Part shown: piece after piece, positions 62,598 to 64,000 of the stretch
How positions within the stretch are numbered: position 1 is the stretch's first letter
How the letters are laid out: each line of letters begins with the position of its first letter
Source of the DNA: Anaerolineae bacterium
GTDB lineage: Bacteria > Chloroflexota > Anaerolineae > Aggregatilineales > J027
Direction of reading: 5' to 3'
DNA: 64,000 bases
NCBI GenBank assembly: GCA_021463865.1
Contig: JAJTXY010000003.1
Span: 124,001-188,000 of the forward strand
Made by a program: the position numbers and the translations under genes
The notes under the pieces: model-generated
Database searches by the model: none
What the model saw: only the letters and a program-made list of their open reading frames with translations
Told to the model about the DNA's origin: nothing

Positions 62598-63233
62598 TTA
62601 CCGCATAATAGACAAGGCAATCAACCACTGCGCGGAGAAATACGTCCCCAAAATGACTAACCTCGACAGATGGAAGGGCTGTTTAAAGCGGTTATAGGCC
62701 AGCACCGCATCGGAGGCCATAAACAGCGTTGCCCCCAGCGCCGCCAACCATGACCCCGTTTGCTCAGTATCAATCCAACGTCCAATCGCCATCCACCCCA
62801 TCGTCAAGATGACCAGCATGTAGACCATGACGGGGATTTTCATCTCCCCCAACGTGGACAGCAAAATTACCACCATGCCCGCGCCGAAAAGCAGCAGTGG
62901 AACCGCTACCCACAACACTATCGGCAAATCACCTTCAACGGCAAATGCGACGATGTAAAAAATATGGGCAATCAAAAAGCTGACAAGGCCGGGGACAAAC
63001 CGATCTTGGGGCAGCATCAAGAAAATATCACCACCGACAGAAAACAGCAGGCCAATTAAAATCAGGATTTTATAGGTGTCCGAGATGGGGTCGAGCGAAA
63101 GCGCCATTAGAATGATGAACACCATCGTTAGGGGTTTAAAAAGATAGATGTGCTTTTGTGGGCCAAAATATTCAGCGCGGATATGCAAAGCGGCTGAAAC
63201 CAACGTCAGTATGGAAAACACCGCGATTAACAA
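62598..63233 (-). CDS. YhhN/TMEM86-family membrane protein (lysoplasmalogenase-like)
   Basis: A 211-residue protein with about seven helices and the YhhN signature: KPLTMVFIILMAL, FSVGGDIFLMLPQDRFVPGLVSFLIAHIFYIVAF, and ATLFMASDAVLAYNRF with its conserved SD. Homologues such as TMEM86 hydrolyse the vinyl-ether bond of lysoplasmalogens in membranes. The two Asp residues needed for this fold (GGDIF and SDAVL) are present. The organism's lipids are unknown, so activity is inferred. Confidence 0.87.
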   Translation of the reverse strand: MLIAVFSILTLVSAALHIRAEYFGPQKHIYLFKPLTMVFIILMALSLDPISDTYKILILIGLLFSVGGDIFLMLPQDRFVPGLVSFLIAHIFYIVAFAVEGDLPIVLWVAVPLLLFGAGMVVILLSTLGEMKIPVMVYMLVILTMGWMAIGRWIDTEQTGSWLAALGATLFMASDAVLAYNRFKQPFHLSRLVILGTYFSAQWLIALSIMR

Positions 63234-63254
63234 GGTCGAATCCCTTTCCAGTGT

Positions 63255-64000
63255 TTAGGGCGCGACCTGTACCACCTCGGTCTTTGTCCATGTTTCCGCA
63301 TCGGGGGATGACCACAGCGCCGCGCCGGAAGAATCCAATACCCAGAGTGTACCCGTCATCCCCAACCCATAAAAGTAGGCATTCACCGAATCAGGGATTT
63401 TGATGAGTTGCCATTCCCCGTTGGCCCGTGCATACAATTTGCCACCTGCCACCACAAAAAATCGCCCGTTAAACTGCCGAATGGCATCAATGTCCTGATT
63501 ATCCGGCAAGGGGATAGGCTCACTCCATGTCGCGTCGGCATAATTCCAGCGATAGATCCCCTGTGTGGTAATTGCAATTAAATTCTCATCCTCATCAAAC
63601 CACGTGGATTTGACTGGGGCAGGTGCATTAATCGGCTTCCACCCCAAGCCCAAATCTGGCGATTGGAAAAGCTGGTCGCCATTTTGCAGGATGTGGGTGT
63701 GATTGCCCATCATCACTAGATCACCTGTCGGCTGGTCAGGCAGAGGAACATCCAACAATGTCCAATGATCTGGCCCACGCATAATCTCACCCGTGCCCAT
63801 CGAAAATAGATAGCCGTGTGTCATTTCCAAAAGCTGTGACGGCACATCATTCACTACTTCCCATACGCCTTCCCGATTCACCCGCAGCCCCTGATTGGTA
63901 GCGGCCCATAACACACCGTTCGGGTCAACATACAGGTCATTGACAGGCGTCTCAAGAGCAACAACTTGCCATTCAGGGGCATCATTATCGAATTCGATGG
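63255..64000 (-). CDS. Beta-propeller protein, 5'-truncated by the window edge
   Basis: The frame is open to the right edge, so only the C-terminal 248 residues are seen. Repeated short blades carry Trp/Gly motifs such as GVWEVVND, DGDQLFQSPDLGLGWKP, GIYRWNYADATW and LYARANGEWQLI, which fit BNR/sialidase-type or YCF48-like propellers. The end is ALWSSPDAETW...VVQVAP. No catalytic residue is visible in the part present, so it is probably a binding or sensing protein. Its N-terminus and any signal peptide lie outside the window. Confidence 0.72.
   Translation of the reverse strand, partial: IEFDNDAPEWQVVALETPVNDLYVDPNGVLWAATNQGLRVNREGVWEVVNDVPSQLLEMTHGYLFSMGTGEIMRGPDHWTLLDVPLPDQPTGDLVMMGNHTHILQNGDQLFQSPDLGLGWKPINAPAPVKSTWFDEDENLIAITTQGIYRWNYADATWSEPIPLPDNQDIDAIRQFNGRFFVVAGGKLYARANGEWQLIKIPDSVNAYFYGLGMTGTLWVLDSSGAALWSSPDAETWTKTEVVQVAP

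Noticed and set aside
1-64000. Search for tRNA, rRNA, riboswitch and insertion-sequence features
   Set aside because: No TTCGA-type T-loop cores with matching stems, no conserved rRNA stretches, no transposase motifs and no flanking terminal repeats were recognised by eye; covariance-model scans could not be run.

Overview
The window is chromosomal DNA from a free-living heterotrophic bacterium, most likely a member of the Chloroflexota (Anaerolineae-like). This is an inference. It rests on caa3-type oxidase assembly genes, lipoproteins with Thr/Pro-rich linkers, a MurF with a built-in membrane domain, and many beta-propeller and signalling proteins. Base composition looks like about 50-55% G+C in most genes, with some visibly A+T-richer genes. 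I saw no rRNA, tRNA, CRISPR array, transposase or integrase. No gene-free stretch exceeds 300 bases; the longest is 59962-60259 (298 bases), which holds only a possible promoter.

Layout. 1-2435: end of a cytochrome c oxidase cluster (CtaG, a YtkA/FixH-like protein, heme O synthase CtaB, a DUF420 protein). 2451-7898 (minus): M1-type metallopeptidase lipoprotein, SpoIIE-type phosphatase and a membrane glycosyltransferase. 8029-10132: A+T-rich island with a TIR/FGE-like fusion behind a perfect consensus promoter, facing an EcsC-like gene. 10229-16407 (minus): six-gene cell-wall operon (MurA-like, alpha/beta hydrolase, MurF, Ddl, C39-like peptidase, GNAT) with a sigma70-type promoter at its head. 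16567-26273: beta-propeller protein, ECF sigma factor with a small membrane partner, FabH, EthD-like protein, hybrid histidine kinase, and a DUF2207 gene paired with a membrane/winged-helix/zinc-ribbon protein. 26334-36553: a 3-hydroxyisobutyrate-type dehydrogenase, an orphan protein, a DEAD-box helicase with a long leader, a propeller-PPC protein and a 1,076-residue orphan. 36593-42855: methyltransferase/HxlR divergent pair, a leaderless HTH gene, an M15-like lipoprotein, an incomplete sugar ABC transporter and a UbiA prenyltransferase.

42858-50698 groups an NlpC/P60 endopeptidase, a beta-lactamase-like serine hydrolase, a dipeptide epimerase, diaminopimelate decarboxylase and a peptide-binding protein. 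Together these fit the uptake and breakdown of murein peptides, comparable in logic to the ykf genes of Bacillus. 51480-55429 (minus) is a compact restriction-modification plus ABC-2 exporter operon. The remainder to 64000 holds two glycosyltransferases, a response regulator with a degenerate GGDEF domain, an aminotransferase, small membrane proteins and lipoproteins, a YhhN protein and a propeller gene that runs off the right edge.

The best candidates for something new are the TIR/FGE-like plus EcsC-like island, the MurA-like protein that lacks its catalytic residues, the 1,076-residue orphan, and the restriction-modification/exporter operon. All functions are assigned by reading motifs; no database search was run.
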